Translations under genes and position numbers: made by a program
Source of the DNA: Actinomycetospora chiangmaiensis DSM 45062
Lineage (GTDB): Bacteria; Actinomycetota; Actinomycetes; Mycobacteriales; Pseudonocardiaceae
Direction of reading: 5' to 3'
NCBI RefSeq assembly: GCF_000379625.1
Contig: NZ_KB903218.1
Location: 186,001 to 250,000, forward strand
Length of the DNA stretch: 64,000 bases
Shown here: positions 25,441-34,209 of the stretch, piece after piece
Layout: each line of letters starts with the position of its first letter
Position numbering within the stretch: the stretch's first letter is position 1
The notes under the pieces: generated by a model
Told to the model about the DNA's origin: nothing
The model's database searches: none
Seen by the model: the letters and a program-made list of their open reading frames with translations, nothing else

Positions 25441-26925
25441 GTGAGCGGCCTGACGGAGCGCCTGGAGCAGGCGTGGGAGAAGCCGGTCGCGGCCGAGCAG
25501 CCGTTCGACCTGCTCGGTGAGCTGGAGACGGTGCTCCGCGGCGTCGGGCTCTCGGCCGCGGACGCGGGCGGTGCGATCACGACGACGGGTGCGGACCCGG
25601 TGGTGCCCTCCCCGATGCGGATCGGGGGCGCGGCGACCCTCGGGCTGCTGACCAAGTCGGTGGCGGCCGCCGCCGTCCACCGGTGGCGCGGCGGGCCGGG
25701 CCAGGACGTGCACGTCGACCTGCGCCGCACGCCGCACCGGCTCTGCCCGTTCTACGACCGGCGCTGGGAACGGCTGGGCCGCTACCCCGTCGGCTCGTCG
25801 CTCGAGCGCGGCAACGCCATGGCGTTCTCCTTCTTCCGGTGCGCCGACGACCGGTGGGTGATGCCGCAGAACATGTACCCGGGCCTGCGGCGACGCGCCC
25901 AGGAGCTGCTCGGCGTCCCGCTGACGAAGGACCGGGTCCGCGACGCGATCGCGACGTGGACCGCGCCCGAGCTGGAGACCGCGGCGGCCGAGGCGGGCGT
26001 CGTCATGCCGATGCTGCGGACGGTCCCGGAGTTCCTCGCCTCCGAGCAGTACCCGCACCTGGCCGACCTGCCGCTGATCGAGCTGACGAAGGTGGGCGAG
26101 GCGGATCCGCAGCCCCTGCCCGCCGTCGGGAACCAGCCCTTCGAGGGGCTGCGGGCGCTGGGGATGGGACACGTGATCGCCGGGGCGGGGTTCGGGCGGT
26201 CGTTCGCGCTGCACGGTGCGGACGTGCTGAACCTCTGGCGCCCGGGCGAGGGGGAGCACGAGTCGACGTACGCGTCGGCGAACGTCGGGATGCGCTCGGC
26301 GTGGCTGGACCCGCGGGCCGACAGACAGGTGCTCCTCGACCTCCTCGACCATGCCGACGTGTTCTTCCACAACCGGCGCCAGCAGTTCCTGTCCGAGATC
26401 GGGCTGACGCCGGCGGAGGCGTGCGCCGAGCGGCCGGGCCTGGTCTACGTGTCGGTCTCGCTGCACGGGCTGAGCGGTCCGTGGGCCGGGCGGCCCGGGT
26501 TCGACCAGTCCGCCGGGTCGGTCACCGGGATGATGCTGCTCGAGGGATCGACCGACCGGCCGCGGCTGCCGCCGATCACGGTGGTCAACGACTACATCGT
26601 CCCGTGGCTCGCGCAGGCCGGGGTCGCCGCGGCGCTGCGGCGTCGGGCCGAGGAGGGCGGGTCGTGGCACGTGCACGTGTCACTGACCCGGGTGGCGCTG
26701 TGGATCCTCTCGCTCGGGATCTTCGAGAAGGAGTGGGCGCACGCCGTGGCGGGGACGGCGGGGGAGCACGAGTACCTCGACCCGGAGACGTTCACGGCCG
26801 CGACGCCGATGGGCGCCTACCAGGGCGTCACCGACCAGGTCGACATGTCGGTGACGCCCGGCGCGTACGACCCGGTGCTCGACGCCCGCGGCGCGGCGCC
26901 CCTGGCGTGGGCTCAGAGCTCGTAG
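25441..26925 (+). CDS. class III (CaiB/BaiF) CoA transferase-like protein
   Basis: 494 residues from a GTG start. CaiB-family features include HVIAGAGFGRSFALHGADVLNL near 245, VFFHNRRQQFLSEIG, and a C-terminal WLAQAGVAAALRRRAEEGGSW segment. Family members move CoA between acids through an Asp thioester. The N-terminal 200 residues are less like the canonical fold (a duplicated or split-type arrangement), so activity is presumed. Follows the AtuA-like gene by 61 bases. Its 3' end overlaps the phosphatase gene by 13 bases tail to tail. Confidence 0.8.
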   Translation: MSGLTERLEQAWEKPVAAEQPFDLLGELETVLRGVGLSAADAGGAITTTGADPVVPSPMRIGGAATLGLLTKSVAAAAVHRWRGGPGQDVHVDLRRTPHRLCPFYDRRWERLGRYPVGSSLERGNAMAFSFFRCADDRWVMPQNMYPGLRRRAQELLGVPLTKDRVRDAIATWTAPELETAAAEAGVVMPMLRTVPEFLASEQYPHLADLPLIELTKVGEADPQPLPAVGNQPFEGLRALGMGHVIAGAGFGRSFALHGADVLNLWRPGEGEHESTYASANVGMRSAWLDPRADRQVLLDLLDHADVFFHNRRQQFLSEIGLTPAEACAERPGLVYVSVSLHGLSGPWAGRPGFDQSAGSVTGMMLLEGSTDRPRLPPITVVNDYIVPWLAQAGVAAALRRRAEEGGSWHVHVSLTRVALWILSLGIFEKEWAHAVAGTAGEHEYLDPETFTAATPMGAYQGVTDQVDMSVTPGAYDPVLDARGAAPLAWAQSS

Positions 26926-27368
26926 AGCATCTCCAGGAACTCCGGGTTGTTCAGCGCCCCGTGGCGGGCCTCGCGCACCGTCGCGACGGCCTCGTCGGGG
27001 GTGTAACCGTCGCGGATCAGCGCCGCGGCCGACAGCAGCCCCGACCGGTTCATCCCGGCCGCGCAGTGGATCAGCACCCGCTTGCCGTTCGCGTGCATCG
27101 AGCGGACGAGGTCGGCGAGGGAGATCAGGGTGTCGCGGTCGGGCTTCGGCCCGTCCTCGATGAGCCAGTGGACGTAGAACTCCACGTCCTCGAGCGGCGG
27201 CTGCTCGCCCGAGAGGTCGAACACCGCGTCCCAGGACTCGCCCGGGCTGGGGTGCCCGGACTGCCAGAGCCCGGGGACGACCTCGTCGGCGGGCCAGGGT
27301 GGGGTCTCGTCGGCGCGGTCGTCGCGGAGGTGGGCGGGGACATAACCCTCGAGTGGATCAGAGCTCAC
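26913..27368 (-). CDS. dual-specificity protein phosphatase-like protein
   Basis: 151-residue cysteine phosphatase. The P-loop HCAAGMNRSG has Cys102 and Arg108, and a general acid Asp is likely in WLIEDGPKPD (72). It could dephosphorylate a protein or a small phosphoester. The GTG at 27368 lies 24 bases after the VOC gene, so it is the last gene of the ligase-acyltransferase-ComA-VOC operon. A small-molecule role in that pathway is possible (see findings). Confidence 0.83.
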   Translation of the reverse strand: MSSDPLEGYVPAHLRDDRADETPPWPADEVVPGLWQSGHPSPGESWDAVFDLSGEQPPLEDVEFYVHWLIEDGPKPDRDTLISLADLVRSMHANGKRVLIHCAAGMNRSGLLSAAALIRDGYTPDEAVATVREARHGALNNPEFLEMLYEL

Positions 27369-27391
27369 ACGAGGGGTGTACCCGGGCGGGC

Positions 27392-27790
27392 TCAGTACAT
27401 CATCCGCGGATCGTCGTAGTGCTTGAACTCCAGCAGGTTGTTCGACGGATCGGCCACCACGAACGTCCGGTGCTCCTCGACGAGGCCCTCGAAGCGGCGG
27501 GACGGCTCGGCGAAGAGCGGGAGCTTCCGGGTCTCCACGAGGGCGAGGAGCCGGTCCCAGTCCGCGCCCTCCCGGAAGGTCACGCCGAAGTGGCGGGGGT
27601 AGAGCGCGGGATGCCGCTCCCACCCGTCGGAGAGGTGGCACACGACCTGGTCGCCGAAGAAGTCGAGCGTGATGCGGTCGGCGTAGCGGCGGGCGAGCCG
27701 GCACCCCAGCCCGGCCAGGTAGAACTCCTGGGCCTCGTCGAGGTCGCGGGCGGGGATCGCGAGGTGGAAGGCGTCGCGGGTCTCGCGCAT
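27392..27790 (-). CDS. VOC-family (glyoxalase/dioxygenase fold) protein
   Basis: 132 residues forming a single vicinal-oxygen-chelate domain: FHLAIPARDLDEAQEFY, HFGVTF, and EHRTFVVADPSNNLLEFKHY at the end. His and Glu residues for a metal are present. VOC proteins do isomerisation, ring cleavage or epoxide opening. The ATG at 27790 shares one base with the ComA stop, so translation is coupled and a role in the ComA pathway is likely. Confidence 0.84.
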   Translation of the reverse strand: MRETRDAFHLAIPARDLDEAQEFYLAGLGCRLARRYADRITLDFFGDQVVCHLSDGWERHPALYPRHFGVTFREGADWDRLLALVETRKLPLFAEPSRRFEGLVEEHRTFVVADPSNNLLEFKHYDDPRMMY

Positions 27791-28563
27791 CAGCAGCGTC
27801 CGAACGTGTCGGCGCGCAGCCCCAGGCGCAGCGTCTCCAGCCCGACGACGTCGGCCGTGGCCACGTTCCCGAGGTTGACGTCCGTGCCGAACCGGCCGAG
27901 CAGGTCCACCTGCAACGCCCGCGTCGGCGCCTCGAACAGCAGGTCGTCGAGCGGGGCGCCGCACCCGGCGAGCGCCTCGAGGACGTCCTCGCGGGGCGTC
28001 CCGTCGGCGGTGCAGAAGCCGCTGCGACCGCTCTCCCGCGCCTCCAGCGTCACGGTCGTCGCGCCCGCGGCGAGGTCGGAGCAGACCGACCACGCCCAGT
28101 CCGCGTGCGTCAGGGTCATCGACCGGCCGCCGTCCTTGAACCCGACCTCGCTGATGACGGTGAACTCCTCGGCCATCCGCCGGATCCAGCCCGACTTCTC
28201 GGTCGCGGACATCACGACGGTGCCGTCGGAGATCTCGACGGTGGTGACGCCGGCCGCGCGCTGCAGCGCCACCCAGTCGTCCACGGCGTCGCCCGCGACG
28301 TAGCGCTCGAACAGCGTCCCGCCGAAGTAGGCGTCGACCCCCGCCGCCCGGCAGATGTCGATCTTCGTCTTGATGTCGCGGGTGACCAGACAGGTGCCCC
28401 AGCCGAACTTCACGGCGTCGACGAGGTCCCCGTGGCTCTCGACGAGGTCCTCGAAGGCCCGGGTGGGCGTCCCGGTGTCGATCACCATCGTCCGCCCGCG
28501 CGGGCGGGGCTTGGCGGGGCGGAGCGGGACGGCGGGCGGGGCGTACGGCGAGTCGATGAACAC
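27790..28563 (-). CDS. comA: phosphosulfolactate synthase (ComA family)
   Basis: 257 residues. Family hallmarks are clear: TMVIDTGTPTRAFEDLVE, VDAVKFGWGTCLVTRDIKTK, AYFGGTLFERYV, VTTVEISDG and SEVGFKDGG. ComA adds sulfite to phosphoenolpyruvate to give (2R)-phosphosulfolactate, the first step to coenzyme M in archaea and to sulfolactate in Bacillus spores. The GTG at 28563 has GAGGAGG just upstream. It overlaps the acyltransferase gene by 82 bases and the VOC gene by one. No other coenzyme M genes are visible in the window. Confidence 0.85.
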   Translation of the reverse strand: MFIDSPYAPPAVPLRPAKPRPRGRTMVIDTGTPTRAFEDLVESHGDLVDAVKFGWGTCLVTRDIKTKIDICRAAGVDAYFGGTLFERYVAGDAVDDWVALQRAAGVTTVEISDGTVVMSATEKSGWIRRMAEEFTVISEVGFKDGGRSMTLTHADWAWSVCSDLAAGATTVTLEARESGRSGFCTADGTPREDVLEALAGCGAPLDDLLFEAPTRALQVDLLGRFGTDVNLGNVATADVVGLETLRLGLRADTFGRC

Positions 28564-29624
28564 GGGTTCCTCCTCGAGGGACGGGACTTGCCGGTGAGAG
28601 CGAGGCTCAGGGGGGTGCGGCGGGCGACCGCGACGACGACCAGGGAGCCGACCGCGCCGACGGCGTAGAGCACGACGGCGACGACGGGGCCGGGCAGGTC
28701 GCGCAGCAGGGCCGCCGATCCGGCGACGGTGGCGAGGTACATCAGCATCGGGTGGGCGAGGAACACGCCGAACGAGCGGTCCGAGCCGTAGCGCACGGCC
28801 GCAGCGGCGCGGCCGGTCGGCACGCCGCCCGCCCGCGTGGACCACACCTCGCCGAGGGTCCACATCCCGACGACGGCGGCGGCCGACCAGAGCGCGACGG
28901 CGGGGTGGAAGACGTCGGCGGCGAGCGCCGGTGTCGTGCCGCCGCGGACGGCGAGCAGGTACACGGCCTCGGCGAGCGCAGCCGTCGTCAGGACCCCGAG
29001 GGCGACGAGGGTGCCGCGCCCGGCGAGCGCCCGGCGGACCCGGTCGCGGTGCAGGGCGAGCAGGCCGCCGCCGACGAACCAGCCCACGTAGGTCGGGGCG
29101 AGCACCCCGGCCCAGCTCTGCGCGCCGGGGTCGGCGTGCATCAGGGCGTCGATCGCGAGCTGGAGCGCGGCGGCGCCCGCGAGGAGCAGGCCATGGTGGC
29201 CGTGGGTGCGGGCGAGGAGCCCGCGCAGCAGCGGAAACAGGACCGCGAACTGCAGGGACACCAGCAGGAAGTAGAGGTGGTACTCGGCGGTGCCGGTGAG
29301 CACCGCGACGGCGGCGGTGCGCAGGTCGTCGCCGAACAGTCCGGCGTAGAGCAGGGACCAGACGAGGTAGGGCACCCCGATGAGCAGGAACCGGCGGCGC
29401 ACGAACGTGCCGTACGGCAGCGGCTGCCCGGCCCAGCGCAGCACCAGGACGAAGGCCGTGAGCACGAAGAACGCCTCGCGGGTGGCGTGCAGGAGCATCA
29501 GCACCGCGCCGGCGCCCACGCTCGAGGTCGCCGTGCCCACCGCGGTGGCGTGCACGGCGATGACGGCGGCGAAGGTCAGGACCCGCATCACCTCCGCGGG
29601 CCAGACCCGGTCCCCGGGTGTCAC
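28482..29624 (-). CDS. membrane acyltransferase (acyltransferase 3 family)
   Basis: 380 residues with about ten hydrophobic helices. The N-terminal helix contains the family His (FAAVIAVHATAVG), followed by a REAFFVLTAFVLVLRW segment. Such enzymes move an acyl group onto sugars, lipids or small molecules at the membrane. The GTG at 29624 overlaps the ligase stop (GTGA). The basic C-terminal tail (about 30 residues) overlaps the ComA start, which may be a read-on tail. Confidence 0.8.
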   Translation of the reverse strand: MTPGDRVWPAEVMRVLTFAAVIAVHATAVGTATSSVGAGAVLMLLHATREAFFVLTAFVLVLRWAGQPLPYGTFVRRRFLLIGVPYLVWSLLYAGLFGDDLRTAAVAVLTGTAEYHLYFLLVSLQFAVLFPLLRGLLARTHGHHGLLLAGAAALQLAIDALMHADPGAQSWAGVLAPTYVGWFVGGGLLALHRDRVRRALAGRGTLVALGVLTTAALAEAVYLLAVRGGTTPALAADVFHPAVALWSAAAVVGMWTLGEVWSTRAGGVPTGRAAAAVRYGSDRSFGVFLAHPMLMYLATVAGSAALLRDLPGPVVAVVLYAVGAVGSLVVVAVARRTPLSLALTGKSRPSRRNPCSSTRRTPRPPSRSAPPSPARAGGRW

Positions 29625-31069
29625 GCGCCGGCCGCCACGAGCTCGCGGAGGTCGGCCCGACGGACCTTGCCGGTGGCGCCGCGCGGGAGGTCGGCCAGGA
29701 CCTGGATGTCGACGGGGCACTTCCAGCGGCTGAGCTCCGCCCGGCACCGGGCGTGCAGGGCGTCGGCCAGCTCCGCGCCGCCCCGAGTCGCGCGGACGCA
29801 GGCCACGGGGACGGCGCCGAGCACGTCGTGGGGCCGGCCGACGACGACCGCCTCGGCGACGCGCGGGTCGCCCAGCAGCACCTCCTCGATCTCGCGGGGG
29901 TGCAGCAGCTCCCCGCCCCGGTTGATCACGTCGTCGTCGCGGCCGGCGAGGAAGAGGAAGCCGGCGTCGTCCAGGTGCCCGACGTCGCCGGTGTCGAGCC
30001 ACCCGGCGGCGAACCGCTCGGCGGCGCGACCGTCCTCGTAGGCCGTGATCACCCCGGCCCCGCGGATCCACACGCGACCGCGCACGCCCGGACCGACGGG
30101 GTGGCCCGCGGCGTCATGGACGGCGACCTCGGCGCCCGCCGCCCGACCGGCCGAGCCGGGGGGACACGGTTCGTGCAGCGGCGCCGCGGTGATCTGGCTG
30201 GCCGCCTCGGTCATCCCGTAGCTCTCGACGACCCGGACGCCCGTCCGCTCCTCGACGGCCGTGCGGACCGCGGCGGGCAAGGGGGCCGAGGCCGAGCGCA
30301 GCAGGCGCAGCCCCGGGGGCGGCACGGGGTCGACCGGGTCCCGGCCGAGCACCGTGAGGACGGCGGGGACGGCGTTGATCCACGTGACGTCGTGGGCGCG
30401 GGCGCGCTCCCAGAAGTCGGTGCGGTGGAACCGGGCGTCGAGCACGAGGGAGGCGCCGGCCGTGAGGGTCGCGAGCAGGCCGACCACCTGGGCGTTCACG
30501 TGGAAGAGCGGCAGCGGGGTCAGGCCACGGTCGGCGGGGGTGAGCTCGAGGTGGTCCGCGACCGCGCGGGCGACGTGGCGGAGGCGGTCGGCGGTGAGCA
30601 GGACGCCCTTCGGCTCCCCGGTCGACCCGGACGTCGCCAGCAGGGTCGCCCCGCCGTCGTCGCTGCCGCGGTGCGGGCCGACGACCGGGAGCGGCCCGGG
30701 GCGCCCGGCGTGGTCGACGACGACAGTGGGGAGGTCGCCGGTGGCGGGGCCGCCGTCGGTCACGAGCAGGACCGGGCGCGTCCGGCCCGTCGTCCGGCGG
30801 CGCTCCGCCGCGGGCGCGCCGGGGTCGAGCGGCACCGACACCCGGCCGGCGGCGAGGACGGCCAGGTGCACCGTGGCGAAGGTCAGCGGGTCGGCGACGG
30901 CGATCGCGATCCGGGCCCCGCGGGCGATCCCAGCGCGGTCCAGCGCGTCGCCCCAGCGGTCCGCGGCACCGCGCAGGTCACCGTGCGTGATGCGTGCCGT
31001 GCCGCGCGCGGCGAGGAACACCGGACGGTGGTGCGCGCCGTGCGAGAGCAGTTCCGCGATTCCGTTCAC
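29621..31069 (-). CDS. acyl-CoA/acyl-AMP ligase
   Basis: 482-residue adenylate-forming enzyme: LLATSGSTGEPKGVLLT, VVESYGMTEAASQI, GWLDTGDVGHLDDAGFLFLAGRDDD, and RGATGKVRRADL with the catalytic Lys. The GTG at 31069 (MNGIAELLSHG) is chosen because the fold begins there. First gene of the five-gene operon with acyltransferase, ComA, VOC and phosphatase; it probably activates the acyl donor or a product acid. Confidence 0.88.
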   Translation of the reverse strand: MNGIAELLSHGAHHRPVFLAARGTARITHGDLRGAADRWGDALDRAGIARGARIAIAVADPLTFATVHLAVLAAGRVSVPLDPGAPAAERRRTTGRTRPVLLVTDGGPATGDLPTVVVDHAGRPGPLPVVGPHRGSDDGGATLLATSGSTGEPKGVLLTADRLRHVARAVADHLELTPADRGLTPLPLFHVNAQVVGLLATLTAGASLVLDARFHRTDFWERARAHDVTWINAVPAVLTVLGRDPVDPVPPPGLRLLRSASAPLPAAVRTAVEERTGVRVVESYGMTEAASQITAAPLHEPCPPGSAGRAAGAEVAVHDAAGHPVGPGVRGRVWIRGAGVITAYEDGRAAERFAAGWLDTGDVGHLDDAGFLFLAGRDDDVINRGGELLHPREIEEVLLGDPRVAEAVVVGRPHDVLGAVPVACVRATRGGAELADALHARCRAELSRWKCPVDIQVLADLPRGATGKVRRADLRELVAAGA

Positions 31070-31178
31070 CGCTCCGACCGTGGCCCGACCGGCTGTGTTC
31101 GAGCTGTGTGCGCGCTGGAGGTCCGCTGAAGTCGACGATTCACGGAAATACTTCCCGGTCGTTCTAGGCTGGCCGACG

Positions 31179-32162
31179 ATGGAACGTCGTCTGCGGCCCG
31201 CCGGTGCGATCACGGCCGTGGTGACCGTTCTGCTCGTGTCGTTCGTCGGATATGTCGCGCTCCGTCCCGCGCCACCACCGCCGGCGCCACCGCCGATGGT
31301 CCCGGCGGTCAGCACCGGCCCGGCCGTCGCCGCCGTGACGATGCCGCTCGTGGCGCCCGCCGGGACGGTGCTGAGCACCCGCAGCGTCGTCGTCGACGGG
31401 CTCCGGCGGACCTCGGTGCTCGTCCGGCCCGCCGTCGGGACGCGGGGTGCGCTCCCACTGGTGGTGGTGCTGCACGGGCGCGGGCAGTCGCCCGGGGCGG
31501 CGGTGACGGTCAGTGACCTGGGGGCGCTCGCCGCCGAGGGTCGCGCCGCGCTGCTCTACCCCGAGGGCCTCGGCGCCTCGTGGAACGCGGGCCACGGGTG
31601 CTGCGGACCGGCGGCCGTGCACCGGCCCGACGACGCGGCCTTCGTGCAGGCCGCCGTCGCCGACCTGCAGGAACACGTCGACATCGACGATCGGCGCATC
31701 GCCCTGGTCGGCTACTCCAACGGCGGCAAGCTGGCCTACGACCTCACCTGCGACCCGCGGGCGCCCTTCTCCGCGCTCGCGACCTACGGGGCCGTGCCGC
31801 TCGGGCGCTGTCCCGGCCCGGCTGCGCCCCGGCCGGTGTCCTACCTCCTCGCGGCCGGCTCCGCGGACACCGTCATGCCCCTCGCAGGGCGCGATCACGG
31901 GTCGACGCCCGAGCCCCCGGTCGCGACCGGGCTCGCCTGGCTCCGTACCCGCGACGGCTGCGCCACTCCGCCCGCCGTCGCCGGGGACACCACCACCTGG
32001 CGGTGCGCGAGCGGGACGCGTGTCGTGTTCCGGCTCTATCCCGGACATGCGCACGCATGGCCGACCGGAAACGACGGACCGCCCATGTCCGCCGTCATCG
32101 GCAGGTTCCTGGCCGATCCCGCCATCGGAATCATTCGCGACGAGTCGCTGCGTCCGTTCTGA
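31179..32162 (+). CDS. membrane-anchored or secreted esterase (LpqC/PHB-depolymerase-like)
   Basis: 327 residues. An N-terminal hydrophobic segment (AGAITAVVTVLLVSFVGYVA) and a Pro run suggest export, with anchoring or cleavage. The catalytic fold has the oxyanion VVLHGRG, nucleophile GYSNGGK and C-terminal His in YPGHAHAWP, as in LpqC/feruloyl-esterase-like and PHB depolymerase-like proteins. Cys pairs (GHGCCG, CDPRAP, CATPP, WRCAS) could form disulfides. Divergent from the ligase operon (109 bases). Confidence 0.85.
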   Translation: MERRLRPAGAITAVVTVLLVSFVGYVALRPAPPPPAPPPMVPAVSTGPAVAAVTMPLVAPAGTVLSTRSVVVDGLRRTSVLVRPAVGTRGALPLVVVLHGRGQSPGAAVTVSDLGALAAEGRAALLYPEGLGASWNAGHGCCGPAAVHRPDDAAFVQAAVADLQEHVDIDDRRIALVGYSNGGKLAYDLTCDPRAPFSALATYGAVPLGRCPGPAAPRPVSYLLAAGSADTVMPLAGRDHGSTPEPPVATGLAWLRTRDGCATPPAVAGDTTTWRCASGTRVVFRLYPGHAHAWPTGNDGPPMSAVIGRFLADPAIGIIRDESLRPF

Positions 32163-32187
32163 CGTGATCGTCCCGAAAGGGATCACG
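32163..32187 (+). terminator. putative terminator after the esterase
   Basis: CGTGATCGTCCC, GAAA loop, GGGATCACG: an imperfect stem immediately after the esterase stop, followed by GAAAACATC. Assigned from position and structure only. Confidence 0.5.
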
Positions 32188-32311
32188 AAAACATCACGAG
32201 ATCGGCCGCGGCGCTCCTGCCGTTGTTTTCCTGACAACATCTTCACGCCCCGCGGTCAGGATTCGCGGACGCATTGTCCGGGCCGCAACTCCCGGGGAGG
32301 GAGGAGCGCCC

Positions 32312-33214
32312 GTGGCCGCGAGCCGGAGCACGCGTGCCGCGACGGAGCCGGCCGGGGAGCACGAGAACGGGTCCTCGGCCTGGTCGCGGGCGCTCACCGT
32401 GCTGGAGATGCTGGGGGCACCCGAGGGCGCTACGGGGCTCGGCGTCGTCGAGATCGCGCGGCGGCTCGGCCGGGACAAGTCCTCGGTCTCCCGGATGCTC
32501 CGCGGGCTGGCCGAGGAGGGCTACGTCGAGCGGGAACCGCGCTCGGCGCGCTACCGCCTGGGGGCGCGGCTGTTCGCGCTCGCCGCGCACGCGGTGGACG
32601 AGCGGCTGCGGACCGAGGCGGACCTCCTCGTCGAGCGGGAGTCGGTGCGCCTCGGTGAGCGCGTCGAGGTGGGCGTCCGCACGGGCGGGCTGTGCCTGAC
32701 GCTCGCCACCGCCGCACCGGGGCTCGAACTGCGCACCGTGGGTTGGGTGGGCCGGACCGTGCCCCTGGCGGGCTCCGCGCTCGGCCGCGCGCTGCTCGCC
32801 GACCTCGCCGACGACGACGTCGCCCGCCTGGTCGTCCTCGGCGGTCTGCCCGGCGCGGTCGCCCCCCGCTCGCTCGACGCGCTGCTGGTCGGGCTGCGGG
32901 AGGACCGGCGGCGCGGGTGGAGCCTCGACGACGACGACGCCGGGGGACTCGCCGCCCTCGCGGTGCCGGTGCGGGACGCCACGCGCCGGGTCGTCGCCGC
33001 GGTCGGGCTGAGCGGGCCGCGCTCCCGCCTCGCGCCGGTTCTCGAGGACGCCGCGGCGGCTCTCGTCGCGGCCGCGGACGCCCTCTCCGGCGCGCTCGGC
33101 GGCCCGCCGCCCGTGCGCCGGTCCGTCCTGACCGGCCGGCCCCGCGGGCCCGGAGCCCGGCCGTCCGCCCCGCCGACCCCCATTGCCCCGGACCCCGAGG
33201 ACGCCCAGACATGA
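32312..33214 (+). CDS. IclR-family transcriptional regulator
   Basis: 300 residues from GTG with GGGAGGGAGGAG upstream. The winged helix at about 25-85 (LGVVEIARRLGRDKSSVSRML) and an IclR effector domain follow, with a Pro/Arg-rich C-terminal tail. Its stop overlaps the ATG of the ABC ATPase (ATGA), so it is co-transcribed with the osmoprotectant importer and probably regulates it. The upstream 149 bases hold the likely promoter. Confidence 0.9.
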   Translation: MAASRSTRAATEPAGEHENGSSAWSRALTVLEMLGAPEGATGLGVVEIARRLGRDKSSVSRMLRGLAEEGYVEREPRSARYRLGARLFALAAHAVDERLRTEADLLVERESVRLGERVEVGVRTGGLCLTLATAAPGLELRTVGWVGRTVPLAGSALGRALLADLADDDVARLVVLGGLPGAVAPRSLDALLVGLREDRRRGWSLDDDDAGGLAALAVPVRDATRRVVAAVGLSGPRSRLAPVLEDAAAALVAAADALSGALGGPPPVRRSVLTGRPRGPGARPSAPPTPIAPDPEDAQT

Positions 33215-34209
33215 CCGCCACCCCTGAGCCCCGCACCCCCGACCGACCCCCGGCCGACATCGTCTTCGACCACGTCGTCAAGCGGTACCCGGGCCAGGAG
33301 ACCCCGGCCATCGACGACCTGTCGCTGACCGTGCGGGCCGGGGAGACCTGCTGCCTCGTCGGCCCCTCGGGCGGCGGCAAGACGACGGCGATGAAGCTGG
33401 TCAACCGCCTGATCGACTTCGACTCCGGCGACATCACCATCGGCGGCCGGAGCATCCGGTCGGTCGACGTCACCTCCCTGCGCCGCGACATCGGCTACGT
33501 GATCCAGCAGGTGGGCCTGTTCCCGCACATGACGATCGCGGCGAACATCGCGGTGATCCCGAACCTGCTCGGCTGGTCGGGCGACCGCATCCGGGCGCGC
33601 ACCGACGAACTGCTCGACCTGGTGCGCCTCGACCGGGCGTTCGCCAAGCGCTATCCCGCCCAGCTCTCCGGGGGCCAGCAGCAGCGCGTCGGGCTGGCCC
33701 GCGCGCTGGCTGTCGACCCGCCGGTGATGCTCATGGACGAGCCCTTCGGGGCGCTCGACCCGATCACCCGCACCGAGATCCAGGACGAGTTCCTCAACCT
33801 CGAGAGCGAGATCGACAAGACGGTCATCTTCGTCACCCACGACATCGACGAGGCCATCAAGATGGGGGACCGGATCGCGGTCCTGCGCCAGGGCGGCGTC
33901 CTCGCCCAGTACGGCACCGCCGACGGGCTGCTCGCGCACCCCGCCGACGACTACGTCGCCGACTTCGTCGGCGCCGACCGCGGCCTCAAGCGGCTCTCGC
34001 TGCGCACGATGCGCGAGATCGTCGCCCCGGACGGGCTCCCCGACGACGGGTCCGGGCCCAGCGTCGACGCCGACGCCTCGCTGCGCATCGGGCTCTCGAC
34101 GCTGTTCGCGGCGGGCACCGACTCGGTGCGGGTCACCGACGGCGACCGGGTCCTCGGGCGCGTCTCGCTCGCGCAGCTGCAGGGCGCGGTCTCCGGGAGC
34201 ACGGTGTGA
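33211..34209 (+). CDS. osmoprotectant ABC importer, ATP-binding subunit (OpuCA type)
   Basis: 332 residues. Walker A GPSGGGKT near residue 50, Q-loop, signature LSGGQQQR, Walker B VMLMDEPFGALDP and the switch His in FVTHDIDEA are all intact. The C-terminal part has a single-CBS-like region (RVTDGDRVLGRVSLAQL). OpuCA-type ATPases drive glycine betaine or choline uptake. Translationally coupled on both sides (ATGA with IclR, GTGA with the permease). Confidence 0.9.
   Translation: MTATPEPRTPDRPPADIVFDHVVKRYPGQETPAIDDLSLTVRAGETCCLVGPSGGGKTTAMKLVNRLIDFDSGDITIGGRSIRSVDVTSLRRDIGYVIQQVGLFPHMTIAANIAVIPNLLGWSGDRIRARTDELLDLVRLDRAFAKRYPAQLSGGQQQRVGLARALAVDPPVMLMDEPFGALDPITRTEIQDEFLNLESEIDKTVIFVTHDIDEAIKMGDRIAVLRQGGVLAQYGTADGLLAHPADDYVADFVGADRGLKRLSLRTMREIVAPDGLPDDGSGPSVDADASLRIGLSTLFAAGTDSVRVTDGDRVLGRVSLAQLQGAVSGSTV

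Noticed and set aside
26913-27704. 263-residue form of the phosphatase
   Set aside because: The first 110 residues are a frame-shadow of the VOC gene; GTG 27368 lies after the VOC stop.
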